NCBI GenBank assembly: GCA_030039775.1
Contig: JASHUX010000200.1
Span: forward strand, 1 to 6,031
DNA from: Alphaproteobacteria bacterium
GTDB lineage: Bacteria; Pseudomonadota; Alphaproteobacteria; ATCC43930; CGMCC-115725
DNA length: 6,031 nucleotides
Direction: 5' to 3'
Shown here: piece by piece, positions 1 to 6,028 of the stretch
Layout of the letters: every line of letters begins with the position of its first letter
Position numbering within the stretch: position 1 is the stretch's first letter
Program-made: the position numbers and the translations under genes
Notes under the pieces: model-generated
Database searches by the model: none
What the model was told of the DNA's origin: nothing
The model's input: only the letters and a program-made list of their open reading frames with translations

Positions 1-30
1 CACGATAGCGCAAAAGCACCGTCTGTCCAT
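1..30 (-). CDS. Start of an unidentified gene running off the left edge (partial)
   Basis: Only ten codons are visible, reading MDRRCFCAIV from the ATG at 30-28. The start is supported by GGAGG 10 bases upstream and by its place 34 bases after the surface-protein stop on the same strand, as in an operon. Two arginines followed by hydrophobic residues would fit the beginning of a signal peptide. In two-partner secretion loci the exoprotein gene is often next to an outer-membrane transporter of the FhaC/ShlB type, so that is one candidate, but the visible residues cannot identify it. Confidence 0.45.
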   Translation of the reverse strand, partial: MDRRCFCAIV

Positions 31-40
31 GGGGACTAGT

Positions 41-45
41 CCTCC
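41..45 (-). promoter_or_regulatory. Strong Shine-Dalgarno sequence of the left-edge gene, within a palindrome
   Basis: GGAGG on the minus strand lies 10 bases before an ATG at 30-28. It overlaps the perfect palindrome GGACTAGTCC (33-42), so the site could be partly paired in the mRNA with the CCCC just before the ATG. The palindrome may be chance; the ribosome binding site itself is a good match. Confidence 0.5.
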
Positions 46-64
46 GGGACGGCGGCAGGGCTGA

Positions 65-931
65 TTAGGGCGACGAGCTGGAACAGGCCGCCGCGCCGGG
101 CCCTAAGAGGGTGGCGCTGCCCGTGGAGACAATGGACGCCCCGATTTGACTTGCCGACGACGGCGTGCAGTCGCTGATCGGGCCCCAGTCGGGAGAATAA
201 TGCTGGACGTAATCGATGGGACTCGGCCCGTTCGCGGCCAGCACCGTCAAGGTGCCGTCGATGAACGTGAGGGTGTAGTTCGAATCCGCGGCGAGCGTGC
301 CTTGGGTGATGGGATAGATTCCCGGCTGGCTCGTGGTTGTCGCGGCCGTCGCGATCGCCCCGCTGAGCGTATCGGTCCCGAACAGGCTGCCCGCCGTAAT
401 AGCGTAGGTCAGCGCGGGATTCGGTACGCCGAAGAAGCGGGCAAAATCGGTCGCGGTGACGGTGATCGGCGCCGGATCGACCGTCAGCATGCCGGTATTG
501 TCGATCACCAACTCAAATCCGTGTTCCAGCGTGAAGCTCGAGCCTTCCACCGTCGCGTCGATAGCGTACGGCCCGCCGAGCACCGACGCCGTCGTCGCCG
601 AACCCGCGGAGGTCACCGACGGCGTTCCGGAATAGCCGGGATCGGCGAGATAGACGCCGGTCAGCGCCGGGGCGCCGGTTGCGGTATAGGCGGCGGCTAC
701 CGCGGCCGTGCCGTTCTGGCCATACGTCTTGGTCACGTCGACGGTCGTCAGCGTGAGCGTCTGTTCGATGGCGAATAGATAGCGGTCGCCGGTCTGAGTG
801 ACATTGGCGGGAGGCAGCGTGACATAAGTCGCGTCCCAAATCGGTGCGTTGTCGCTGTTGAGGGCGCCGAACGTGTCGCTGCTCGGGTTGTCGGAATAAA
901 TCAGCCAGCGCCCGCCGCCCGTCGCCGACAC
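65..931 (-). CDS. MBG-domain surface protein, C-terminal fragment of the frameshifted exoprotein
   Basis: A 288-residue frame that continues the fragment upstream. SATGGGRWLIYSDNPSSD (2-19) is the conserved end of the filamentous-haemagglutinin-like beta-helix. Residues of about 61-152 form a first MBG-like repeat (TVDVTKTYGQNG onward). Residues 154-231 form a second, clear MBG_2-type domain: APITVTATDFARFFGVPNPA, then TYAITAGSLFGTDTLSGAI, then NYTLTFIDGTLTV. The tail (232-288) is Ser/Ala-rich and carries two cysteines, at 255 and 283, before the final SSSSP. No enzyme motif is visible; a structural or adhesive role outside the cell is expected from the family. The GTG at 931 is only the first possible start codon and corresponds to an internal valine of the original protein, so this piece is unlikely to be made alone. 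The stop is TAA at 67-65. Confidence 0.8.
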   Translation of the reverse strand: MSATGGGRWLIYSDNPSSDTFGALNSDNAPIWDATYVTLPPANVTQTGDRYLFAIEQTLTLTTVDVTKTYGQNGTAAVAAAYTATGAPALTGVYLADPGYSGTPSVTSAGSATTASVLGGPYAIDATVEGSSFTLEHGFELVIDNTGMLTVDPAPITVTATDFARFFGVPNPALTYAITAGSLFGTDTLSGAIATAATTTSQPGIYPITQGTLAADSNYTLTFIDGTLTVLAANGPSPIDYVQHYSPDWGPISDCTPSSASQIGASIVSTGSATLLGPGAAACSSSSP

Positions 932-1962
932 GGCGTCGCTACCTCGTTGTTGACGAAATCGCCGACCGTCGAGAGCACCACGTTATTGCCGCCGCCGGCC
1001 GTGACGGTGGCGCCCGATGCGATGATCAAGTTGCCGCTCGTCGTGACGTCGACATTGATGGTGCCGTTCGTCGCCGTAATGCCCGCCAGCGGATTGGGCG
1101 CCGGGCCGACCATGCCGATCGGAAGCGGGAAACCGTTAACGAAGGCGATGCCCGGTTGTCCGCCGCTGAATGCCAGCGTGCCGATGGTCAATGCGCTGCT
1201 GTCGTTGACGAAGCTGAAATTGCCGCCGTCGACATAGGCCGCCAGCGTCCCGACGTTGTTTTTCTGATCGAGGGTGGCGGCGCCGGCGAGGATGCCGAGT
1301 TGGAGCGCGTTGGGACCGGTCGCGCCAAGTGTGCCGCCTGACTGCGTCACCGCCCCGCCGGTGACCAACAGCAAAGTCGAGTCGCCGAATCCGTCGTTGA
1401 TCAGGTTGGTGTTGATCTGGGTGTTGCCGGCGATGTCGATATTACCCGTGAACGCGCCTGTAACGGTGCCGTCGATGTTGCGGTAGCCGAGCTGCAGCGA
1501 GCCGGCGGTGATGGAATTGAGGTCCGCGGACATTAGCGTAAGGGCATTCGCGGGCGGCGTGGCGGGATTGAGCGAAATGTTGTTCGTCGGCGTTGCCGGC
1601 GCGAGCAGCACTTGGCCGAATGCGCTGGCGTTAATGGTGCCGCCCGACAAGCTCATGGATTCCGCGAGAATTACGATCGGCGCGCCGCTGTTGCTGGTAT
1701 CGACGCCGGCCACCGATGTCAGGAACGTGTATTGCGCATCGAATGTCGCATTGCCGCTCGCGTCGTTGGTGAAGCTGTAGCCGGGCGCGACCGCGATCGA
1801 GATCGGCGGCGAGAATACGGGCATCGGCTTCGTCGCCGGCGGCGCGCCACAGGGCACCACCGAGTGCCAAGGCTTGGAGCCACGTGCGAATGCGGCGACC
1901 CCCGTTTTATGCGACGCGCGTCGTGCGCGCGTCTTCGTCGAGACTATCAATCCGCCTTCCAT
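901..1962 (-). CDS. Filamentous-haemagglutinin-like surface protein, N-terminal fragment (frameshifted, probably truncated)
   Basis: A 353-residue frame, of which residues 55-340 are low-complexity, Gly/Ala/Thr/Asn-rich beta-strand repeats typical of large secreted exoproteins with a right-handed beta-helix. Examples are FTGNIDIAGNTQINTNLIND, VTQSGGTLGATGPNALQLG and NLIIASGATVTAGGGNNVVL. Such proteins normally begin with a signal peptide and a haemagglutination-activity/TPS secretion domain. Neither is present: the first 50 residues are basic and proline-rich (KTRARR near 10-15) with no hydrophobic core. The ATG at 1962 has no visible ribosome binding site, so it may not be a true start. Residues 341-353 (VATPCRRRAAGAG) are out of character and mark the frameshift near 942-943; the natural continuation is in the next frame. 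Restoring one base gives a single 632-residue product ending at 65. I consider this most likely a decaying gene. The broad family is clear, the receptor or function is not. Confidence 0.75.
   Translation of the reverse strand: MEGGLIVSTKTRARRASHKTGVAAFARGSKPWHSVVPCGAPPATKPMPVFSPPISIAVAPGYSFTNDASGNATFDAQYTFLTSVAGVDTSNSGAPIVILAESMSLSGGTINASAFGQVLLAPATPTNNISLNPATPPANALTLMSADLNSITAGSLQLGYRNIDGTVTGAFTGNIDIAGNTQINTNLINDGFGDSTLLLVTGGAVTQSGGTLGATGPNALQLGILAGAATLDQKNNVGTLAAYVDGGNFSFVNDSSALTIGTLAFSGGQPGIAFVNGFPLPIGMVGPAPNPLAGITATNGTINVDVTTSGNLIIASGATVTAGGGNNVVLSTVGDFVNNEVATPCRRRAAGAG
936..946 (-). other. Frameshift site joining the two surface-protein fragments (one G missing)
   Basis: On the minus strand the gene reads AAC GAG GTA GCG and then runs into a stop at 903-901. 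Adding one G to the GG at 943-942 gives AAC GAG GGT AGC GAC GCC GTG, that is NNEGSDAV. This flows straight into SATGGGRWLIYSDNP of the downstream fragment. The corrected length is 1899 bases, exactly 633 codons. The cause could be a true mutation or an assembly error; the run is too short for a typical programmed slippery site. Confidence 0.8.
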
Positions 1963-1971
1963 GCAACCAAT

Positions 1972-2003
1972 AAAAAAACAGACGCCGTTCGCAGAGACGA
2001 AGG
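1972..2003 (-). terminator. Weak possible Rho-independent terminator after mobA
   Basis: On the minus strand, CCTTCG (2003-1998) can pair with CGAACGG (1991-1985), leaving one bulged base and a six-base loop. A run of seven T follows at 1978-1972, six bases past the stem. The stem is short and the T-run is not adjacent, so termination may be inefficient. The position, 9 bases after the mobA stop and before the surface-protein reading frame, is where the operon would be expected to end. Confidence 0.35.
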
Positions 2004-2011
2004 GATAATCC

Positions 2012-2656
2012 TTAACCGCCGCCGTCGTGGTTAGCCGCGATCAGCCGCGTGGCGCGCGCGAGATCCGCCGCGGTGTTAACGTTGAAAAACGGGTCAATGG
2101 GATCGGCGTCGAATTCGACCGTCGCCAGCGGATAACGCGCGGTCCACGCGTCGACCTTCGCCACGCCGTCATCGAGGATCGCGCGGCGTAACGCGGCCGC
2201 GACACTTACAGGCCACAGGCCGACAACGGGATAGGGCTGTCCGCTGGATGCGGCCCGCGCCAGCACGGTACCGGCCTGCTCCCGCGCCCCAAGAAGGCGT
2301 CGAACCAGATCACGGGGCAAAAAGGGCCCGTCCGCCGGGACGCTGACGACATCGGTTATGCCGGGCGCGTGCGTCGCTGCCCATTCGAGCGCGGTCAGCA
2401 CGCCGACCAGCGGACCGCCGAAACCCGGAATGACGTCGGCGACGATAGGCAAATCCCAAGCCGCGAACCGCGCCGGATCGCCATTGGCGTTCAGAATGAT
2501 CCGTACCGCCTGTCCGTCGAGCCGTTCCAACACATGCGTGAGGATTGGTCGGCCCGCCAGGGGCTGCAGGCATTTGTCACCACCGCCGATACGGCGCGCG
2601 CGCCCGCCCGCCAGGATCGCGGCGACGATGCGATCGCGCGATGGCACGGCGCTCAT
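2012..2656 (-). CDS. mobA: Molybdenum cofactor guanylyltransferase MobA
   Basis: A 214-residue cytoplasmic nucleotidyltransferase that joins GMP from GTP to Mo-molybdopterin, giving the MGD cofactor of DMSO-reductase-family enzymes such as formate dehydrogenases and nitrate reductases. The N-terminal signature is AAILAGGRARRIGGGDKCL (12-30), with the Gly-rich loop and DK that bind GTP. Further family motifs are NANGD (56-60), PGFGGPLVGVLTAL (77-90), the metal-binding aspartate D109 in VPADGPFLP and FFNVNTAADL (190-199). Length is normal for the family. The frame stays open upstream to 3049, but that part overlaps the ligase OB-fold and does not look like MobA, so the ATG at 2656-2654 is used. 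This start overlaps the ligase TGA (ATGA, four bases) and has no strong ribosome binding site of its own, so coupled translation is likely. No mobB or molybdoenzyme gene is visible in the window. Confidence 0.94.
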   Translation of the reverse strand: MSAVPSRDRIVAAILAGGRARRIGGGDKCLQPLAGRPILTHVLERLDGQAVRIILNANGDPARFAAWDLPIVADVIPGFGGPLVGVLTALEWAATHAPGITDVVSVPADGPFLPRDLVRRLLGAREQAGTVLARAASSGQPYPVVGLWPVSVAAALRRAILDDGVAKVDAWTARYPLATVEFDADPIDPFFNVNTAADLARATRLIAANHDGGG

Positions 2657-4218
2657 GTGATCAACCGTTCGACATTGGCGATATTGTCCGCCTCCGCCGC
2701 GGGCTTGTCCCAACGGATGCGGTGGACGCGCGGAAACCGCATCGCCACGCCGGATTTGTGACGCGTCGATTTGTGGATGCTGTCGAACGCGATCTCCAGC
2801 ACCAGTTGCGGCTCGACCGCGCGCACCGGGCCGAAACGGTCGACTGTGTGCTCGCGCACCCAACGGTCGAGGCGGCGCAGCTCCTCGTCGGTGAAACCGA
2901 AATAGGCCTTGCCGACCGGTACCAGCTCGTCGTCGCGCCACACGCCGAACGTATAGTCGGAATAGAACGAAGACCGCTTGCCGTGGCCGCGTTGTGCATA
3001 CATCAGCACCGTGTCGAGCGTGAGCGCGTCGCGCTTCCATTTGAACCACGGTCCTTTGGGCCGGCCCGACACATAAGGTGAGTCGCCGCGTTTCAGCATA
3101 ATGCCCTCAATGCTGCGCTCGCGCGCGCCGGCGCGTAGTTCCTTGAGATCGTCCCAGGACCGGAACGGAATCACCGGCGACAGGTCCATCCGATCCGGCT
3201 TTGCGCTGGCGAACCAGGTTTCGAGCCGCGCGCGGCGCCGGTCGAAGGGCAGGGGGCGCAAATCTTCGGCGCCTTCTTCGAGAATATCGTAGAGCCGGAC
3301 CCAAGCGGGAAACTCCGCCAGCATCTTCGAGCTCGCGAGCTTGCGGTTGAGGCGCTGCTGCAAATCGTTGAAGCTCGCGACCTCGCCGTCGCGCATGACC
3401 AGCAACTCCCCATCCAGGACGACATTTCCGGGCATGGCCGCGATCAACTCGGGAAACGCGGCGCCGATATCGTCGCCGGTACGCGAATAAAGCCGCCGTT
3501 GACCGCCGCGCCCCACAAGCTGCACCCGCACGCCATCCCATTTCCATTCGGCGCGGTAATCGGCGGGGTCGAGTTTGCCGAGATAAGAATCCTCGAGCGG
3601 CTGCGCCAGCATGATCGGCGTGAAGGTCGGTTGGCCTTCGATGGCCGGGCGCGGGACGTGGCCTTCGAGCCAGCGGAATAGGTCCGCGAAGGGCGGTGCC
3701 AAACCGTGCCAAACGGACTCAATTTCCTCAAGCGGTACGTTCGACCATTCCGCGAGTGCGGTCTTTGCGAGCCGTGCCGATACACCGACGCGCAAGCCGC
3801 CGGTGACGAGCTTCAGCAGCGCCCAACGTCCGGTCGGGTCGAGCGCATCGAGCCAACGGCCGATGCGCGCGGGCGCGTCGATCCGCGTCGCCTCGTGCAA
3901 CTCCGTCACTATCTCCGATAGGCTCGGGACATAGTTCACGCCGTGCCGCGACGGCCAGATCAGCGATACGGTCTCGGCGAGGTCGCCGACGAAATCGTAG
4001 GAGAGATCGAACAGCGTCTCGTCGACGCGCTCCATGACCAGCGCGCGGATCTGCGACGCCTTGACCTCGCGGAAGTTCAGCTCGCCCGTCAACGCCGCCA
4101 GCGCCCAGCCGCGGTCCGGGTCGGGCGCAGTGCGGAAATATTCCTTCATCAGGGTGAGCTTGCAGTTACGGGCCGGGGTGAAGATCAGCCCGTCGAGCAG
4201 CGGCGCGAACCGCTCCAT
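2653..4218 (-). CDS. ATP-dependent DNA ligase ('cisplatin damage response' type)
   Basis: A 521-residue ATP-dependent DNA ligase that seals nicks through a covalent lysyl-AMP intermediate. The domains in order are a helical N-terminal DNA-binding domain (about 1-185), the adenylation domain (about 200-400) and a C-terminal OB-fold (about 400-521). Motif I is EWKWDGVR with the nucleotidyl lysine at K226. Motif III is in LDGELL (E271), motif IV is EGIMLKR (371-377) and motif V is the WFKWKR region (391-396). All are intact, so the enzyme should be active. It lacks the polymerase and phosphoesterase modules of LigD, and its architecture and neighbour match the stand-alone ligase of the exonuclease-ligase repair cluster rather than the NHEJ ligase. 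Housekeeping replication would use an NAD-dependent LigA elsewhere. It overlaps the exonuclease by one base and mobA by four. The 'cisplatin' label is a family name; no phenotype is implied here. Confidence 0.95.
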   Translation of the reverse strand: MERFAPLLDGLIFTPARNCKLTLMKEYFRTAPDPDRGWALAALTGELNFREVKASQIRALVMERVDETLFDLSYDFVGDLAETVSLIWPSRHGVNYVPSLSEIVTELHEATRIDAPARIGRWLDALDPTGRWALLKLVTGGLRVGVSARLAKTALAEWSNVPLEEIESVWHGLAPPFADLFRWLEGHVPRPAIEGQPTFTPIMLAQPLEDSYLGKLDPADYRAEWKWDGVRVQLVGRGGQRRLYSRTGDDIGAAFPELIAAMPGNVVLDGELLVMRDGEVASFNDLQQRLNRKLASSKMLAEFPAWVRLYDILEEGAEDLRPLPFDRRRARLETWFASAKPDRMDLSPVIPFRSWDDLKELRAGARERSIEGIMLKRGDSPYVSGRPKGPWFKWKRDALTLDTVLMYAQRGHGKRSSFYSDYTFGVWRDDELVPVGKAYFGFTDEELRRLDRWVREHTVDRFGPVRAVEPQLVLEIAFDSIHKSTRHKSGVAMRFPRVHRIRWDKPAAEADNIANVERLIT

Positions 4219-5234
4219 TATTCTTCATCCTCGTAACCGACCAGCGACAAGGCGCGCGCTCTGAAGCCCATCTTGCCGGCTTGGTAGAGCAGGGCTTCCT
4301 CGGCGCCGTGAGTCACCCACAATTCGCCCGGCTTCACCTCCTCGATAGTCGCGGTCAGCTCGTCCCAATCGGCGTGGTCTGAAATAACCAACGGCAATTC
4401 GATGCCGCCGGCCTTGGCGCGTTGCCGCACCCGCATCCAGCCCGAGGCCTGTGCGACGAGCGGATCCGGCAGCCGTCGCGACCACGGTTCGGCCGGGGCA
4501 GTGGGCGGCGCCAATACGATGCGGCCTTTCAACGCCTCTCGGGGCGCTCCAGTGGCGGGGAGCACCGGGCCGAGTGCCACGCCCATCCGCTCGTAGAGTT
4601 CGGTCATCCCGAGAAGGGCGCCGTGCACATAGACCGGCTCCTCGTAACCGGCGCGACGCAGCAGTACCAACACGCGCTGACATTTCCCCAGTACATACAC
4701 CCCGACAAGATGGCAGCGCTCGGGGAGCAGCGTGAGCGAATGCAGGAGCTTATCGATCTCCTGGTCATCCGGAGGATGGCGAAACACTGGCAACCCGAAC
4801 GTCGCCTCGGTGATAAAGAGATCGGCACTTTGCGGCTCAAACGGCGCACAGGTCGGATCAGCGCGCCGCTTGTAATCGCCGGAAACAACGACGCGGCTGC
4901 CGCGATAGTCGAGCACGATCTGCGCGCTGCCCAGCACATGGCCGGCGGGCAGCAGCCGAACCACGACCGCGTTGATCGTCAAAGCCTCGCCATAGGAGAG
5001 GGTTTGCAATACTGCGCCGGCGCCATCGCCATAGCGCAATTGCATGATCGCGATCGTTTCCGGAGTGGCCAGCACCTGGCCGTTCCCGGCGCGCGCATGA
5101 TCGCCATGGCCATGTGTGATGACGGCGCGCGGCACCGGGTGCCGCGGATCGATATAAAAATCGCCGGGCTCGCAATAGAGACCGGCCGCTGTGGTTCTGA
5201 TCCAAGTTTCGGGCCGCGGCGCGGCGATCGACAT
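4218..5234 (-). CDS. Ligase-associated DNA exonuclease (MBL fold, beta-CASP type)
   Basis: A 338-residue metallo-beta-lactamase-fold nuclease of the family found beside bacterial ATP-dependent ligases, related to the SNM1/CPSF73 beta-CASP nucleases. It would trim DNA ends with two bound metal ions so that the ligase can seal them. Visible metal-ligand motifs are HGHGDH at 41-46, H99 in PAGHVLGSAQ, D120 in VSGD, E143 in ITEATFG (beta-CASP acidic position), H287 in ISDHADWDEL and H309 in VTHG. All the expected catalytic positions appear intact. There is no signal peptide or membrane segment, so it is cytoplasmic. The ATG at 5234 is chosen over the upstream TTG by ribosome-binding-site spacing. 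The stop TAA overlaps the ligase ATG by one base (TAATG), which indicates translational coupling. The family assignment is secure; the exact substrate polarity cannot be read from sequence. Confidence 0.93.
   Translation of the reverse strand: MSIAAPRPETWIRTTAAGLYCEPGDFYIDPRHPVPRAVITHGHGDHARAGNGQVLATPETIAIMQLRYGDGAGAVLQTLSYGEALTINAVVVRLLPAGHVLGSAQIVLDYRGSRVVVSGDYKRRADPTCAPFEPQSADLFITEATFGLPVFRHPPDDQEIDKLLHSLTLLPERCHLVGVYVLGKCQRVLVLLRRAGYEEPVYVHGALLGMTELYERMGVALGPVLPATGAPREALKGRIVLAPPTAPAEPWSRRLPDPLVAQASGWMRVRQRAKAGGIELPLVISDHADWDELTATIEEVKPGELWVTHGAEEALLYQAGKMGFRARALSLVGYEDEE
4229..4232 (-). promoter_or_regulatory. Ribosome binding site of the ligase gene inside the exonuclease 3' end
   Basis: GAGG on the minus strand, 10 bases before the ligase ATG (4218-4216), lies within the last codons of the exonuclease (YEDEE). 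Together with the TAATG junction it supports reinitiation or coupled translation of the ligase from the same mRNA. Confidence 0.5.
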
Positions 5235-5243
5235 CAGCAACTA

Positions 5244-5247
5244 CCCT
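5244..5247 (-). promoter_or_regulatory. Ribosome binding site that decides the exonuclease start
   Basis: AGGG on the minus strand lies 9 bases before the ATG at 5234-5232. An in-frame TTG at 5240-5238 would give two extra residues (ML) but sits only 3 bases from this site. The spacing therefore favours the ATG, with the protein beginning MSIAAPRPE. Confidence 0.55.
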
Positions 5248-5283
5248 ATTGCGCTCTTTCACCCGATATGGGCGGCGAGCACG

Positions 5284-5297
5284 ATCGCCGAAGCGAT
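5284..5297 (-). other. Short hairpin with UUCG tetraloop between the regulator and exonuclease genes
   Basis: Read on the minus strand, ATCGC-TTCG-GCGAT is a perfect 5-bp stem closed by C(UUCG)G, the unusually stable tetraloop type. It lies between the regulator stop (5333) and the exonuclease start (5234). No T-run follows, so it is not a canonical Rho-independent terminator. It could be a transcript-stabilising or processing hairpin, or chance in GC-rich DNA. I see no convincing -35/-10 promoter in the rest of this 98-base gap. Confidence 0.25.
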
Positions 5298-5332
5298 GCC
5301 GGCTCTTGGCGGCCCGTCGCCCAGCAGCTGCG

Positions 5333-6028
5333 CTAGACCAATTGTTCGAGGGCAGCCGCGTCGCGGATGATGATCAGCTCTTTCGCGATCGCGACAATCC
5401 CCTCCTTTTCCCATTCGGTGAGCTGCTTGTTGACGCTCTCCCGGGTGCTGCCGACTATGTTGCCGAGCTCGCTCTGGGATAAGTGCAGTTCGAGCTGCCC
5501 GCTGTCGACTTGCGCGCGCCCCGACCTCTTGGAAAGCTGCAGCAAAGCCTTGGCGATCCGGCCTTTGACGTGGCGAAACACCAGATCCTCGACCTGCTCG
5601 CTGGTCCGGCGCAGCTTTTCGCATAGTATTTTTATCAGCATCAGGCAGATCTCGGGGTGTTTTTCGAGATAGGGCATGAAGTCGCGCCGGTTCAGCACCA
5701 ATAATTCGCAATCGGTCATCGCGAACGCATCACTGCTGCGCGGGCCGCCGTCGAGCAGCGCGATCTCCCCGACAATGTCGCCTTCATTCAAGATGTTGAG
5801 TACGATCTCTTTGCCATCGAGAGAAATCGAACTGGACCGGACGCTGCCGCGCAGCACCAGCATCATGCAATTGCCGGGCGAGTCCTTCGGAAAAATCTCT
5901 TCGTCTGCCGGATAAAACTCAACCCGTGCATAGCGCAAGAGCGCGTCGATTTCGATCTCGCTCAATTTTCCGAGCAAGGGATGCTTTGCTAAAATTTCCC
6001 GCTTTTCTTGATTGGTGAAGCCAAGCAT
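5333..6028 (-). CDS. Crp/Fnr-family transcriptional regulator
   Basis: A 231-residue cytoplasmic DNA-binding regulator of the Crp/Fnr family. Residues of about 19-135 form the cyclic-nucleotide-binding-type beta-roll. Its phosphate-binding-cassette-like stretch GEIALLDGGPRSS (87-99) keeps the Gly-Glu and Arg-Ser pair that contact the cyclic nucleotide in CRP. A long dimerisation helix follows (about 124-150), then a C-terminal winged helix with the helix-turn-helix LSQSELGNIVGSTRESVNKQL (about 183-203). The N-terminal cysteine cluster of FNR is absent; the cysteines at 54, 107, 128 and 136 are scattered, so an oxygen-sensing Fe-S cluster is unlikely. The cassette suggests cAMP or a related ligand, but this is inferred. 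The start is the ATG at 6028-6026, giving a normal family length. Only three bases lie upstream, so a longer N-terminus and the promoter cannot be judged. The stop is TAG at 5335-5333. It is codirectional with the repair genes, but the 98-base gap leaves a shared transcript uncertain. Confidence 0.93.
   Translation of the reverse strand: MLGFTNQEKREILAKHPLLGKLSEIEIDALLRYARVEFYPADEEIFPKDSPGNCMMLVLRGSVRSSSISLDGKEIVLNILNEGDIVGEIALLDGGPRSSDAFAMTDCELLVLNRRDFMPYLEKHPEICLMLIKILCEKLRRTSEQVEDLVFRHVKGRIAKALLQLSKRSGRAQVDSGQLELHLSQSELGNIVGSTRESVNKQLTEWEKEGIVAIAKELIIIRDAAALEQLV

Noticed and set aside
146..778. Plus-strand open frame of 210 codons opposite the MBG domains
   Set aside because: The product is extremely arginine-rich and without motifs; the minus-strand frame encodes recognisable MBG domains.
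2000..2013. Small inverted repeat AAGGAT-T-ATCC(C)TT right at the mobA stop
   Set aside because: It is too short, with too tight a loop to form a useful hairpin, and shows no repeat elsewhere; probably chance.
2657..3049. N-terminal extension of MobA in the same frame up to 3049
   Set aside because: This stretch overlaps the conserved OB-fold of the ligase and reads as an arginine-rich shadow; MobA similarity starts only at the ATG at 2656.
3107..3712. Minus-strand open frame of 201 codons within the ligase gene
   Set aside because: It is a frame-shifted shadow of the ligase adenylation domain, which carries all the catalytic motifs in the other frame.
5238..5240. TTG as the exonuclease start codon
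   Set aside because: It is only 3 bases from the AGGG ribosome binding site, while the ATG at 5234 has normal spacing and is the more usual start codon.
4422..5336. Long plus-strand open frame of 304 codons opposite the exonuclease gene
   Set aside because: It is antisense to an exonuclease with intact catalytic motifs, its product is Arg/Gln/His-rich with no recognisable domain, and such frames arise often in GC-rich DNA.
5259..5711. Minus-strand open frame of 150 codons overlapping the regulator 3' half
   Set aside because: It is an out-of-phase shadow of the helix-turn-helix region of the Crp/Fnr gene, with an arginine-rich product and no motif.
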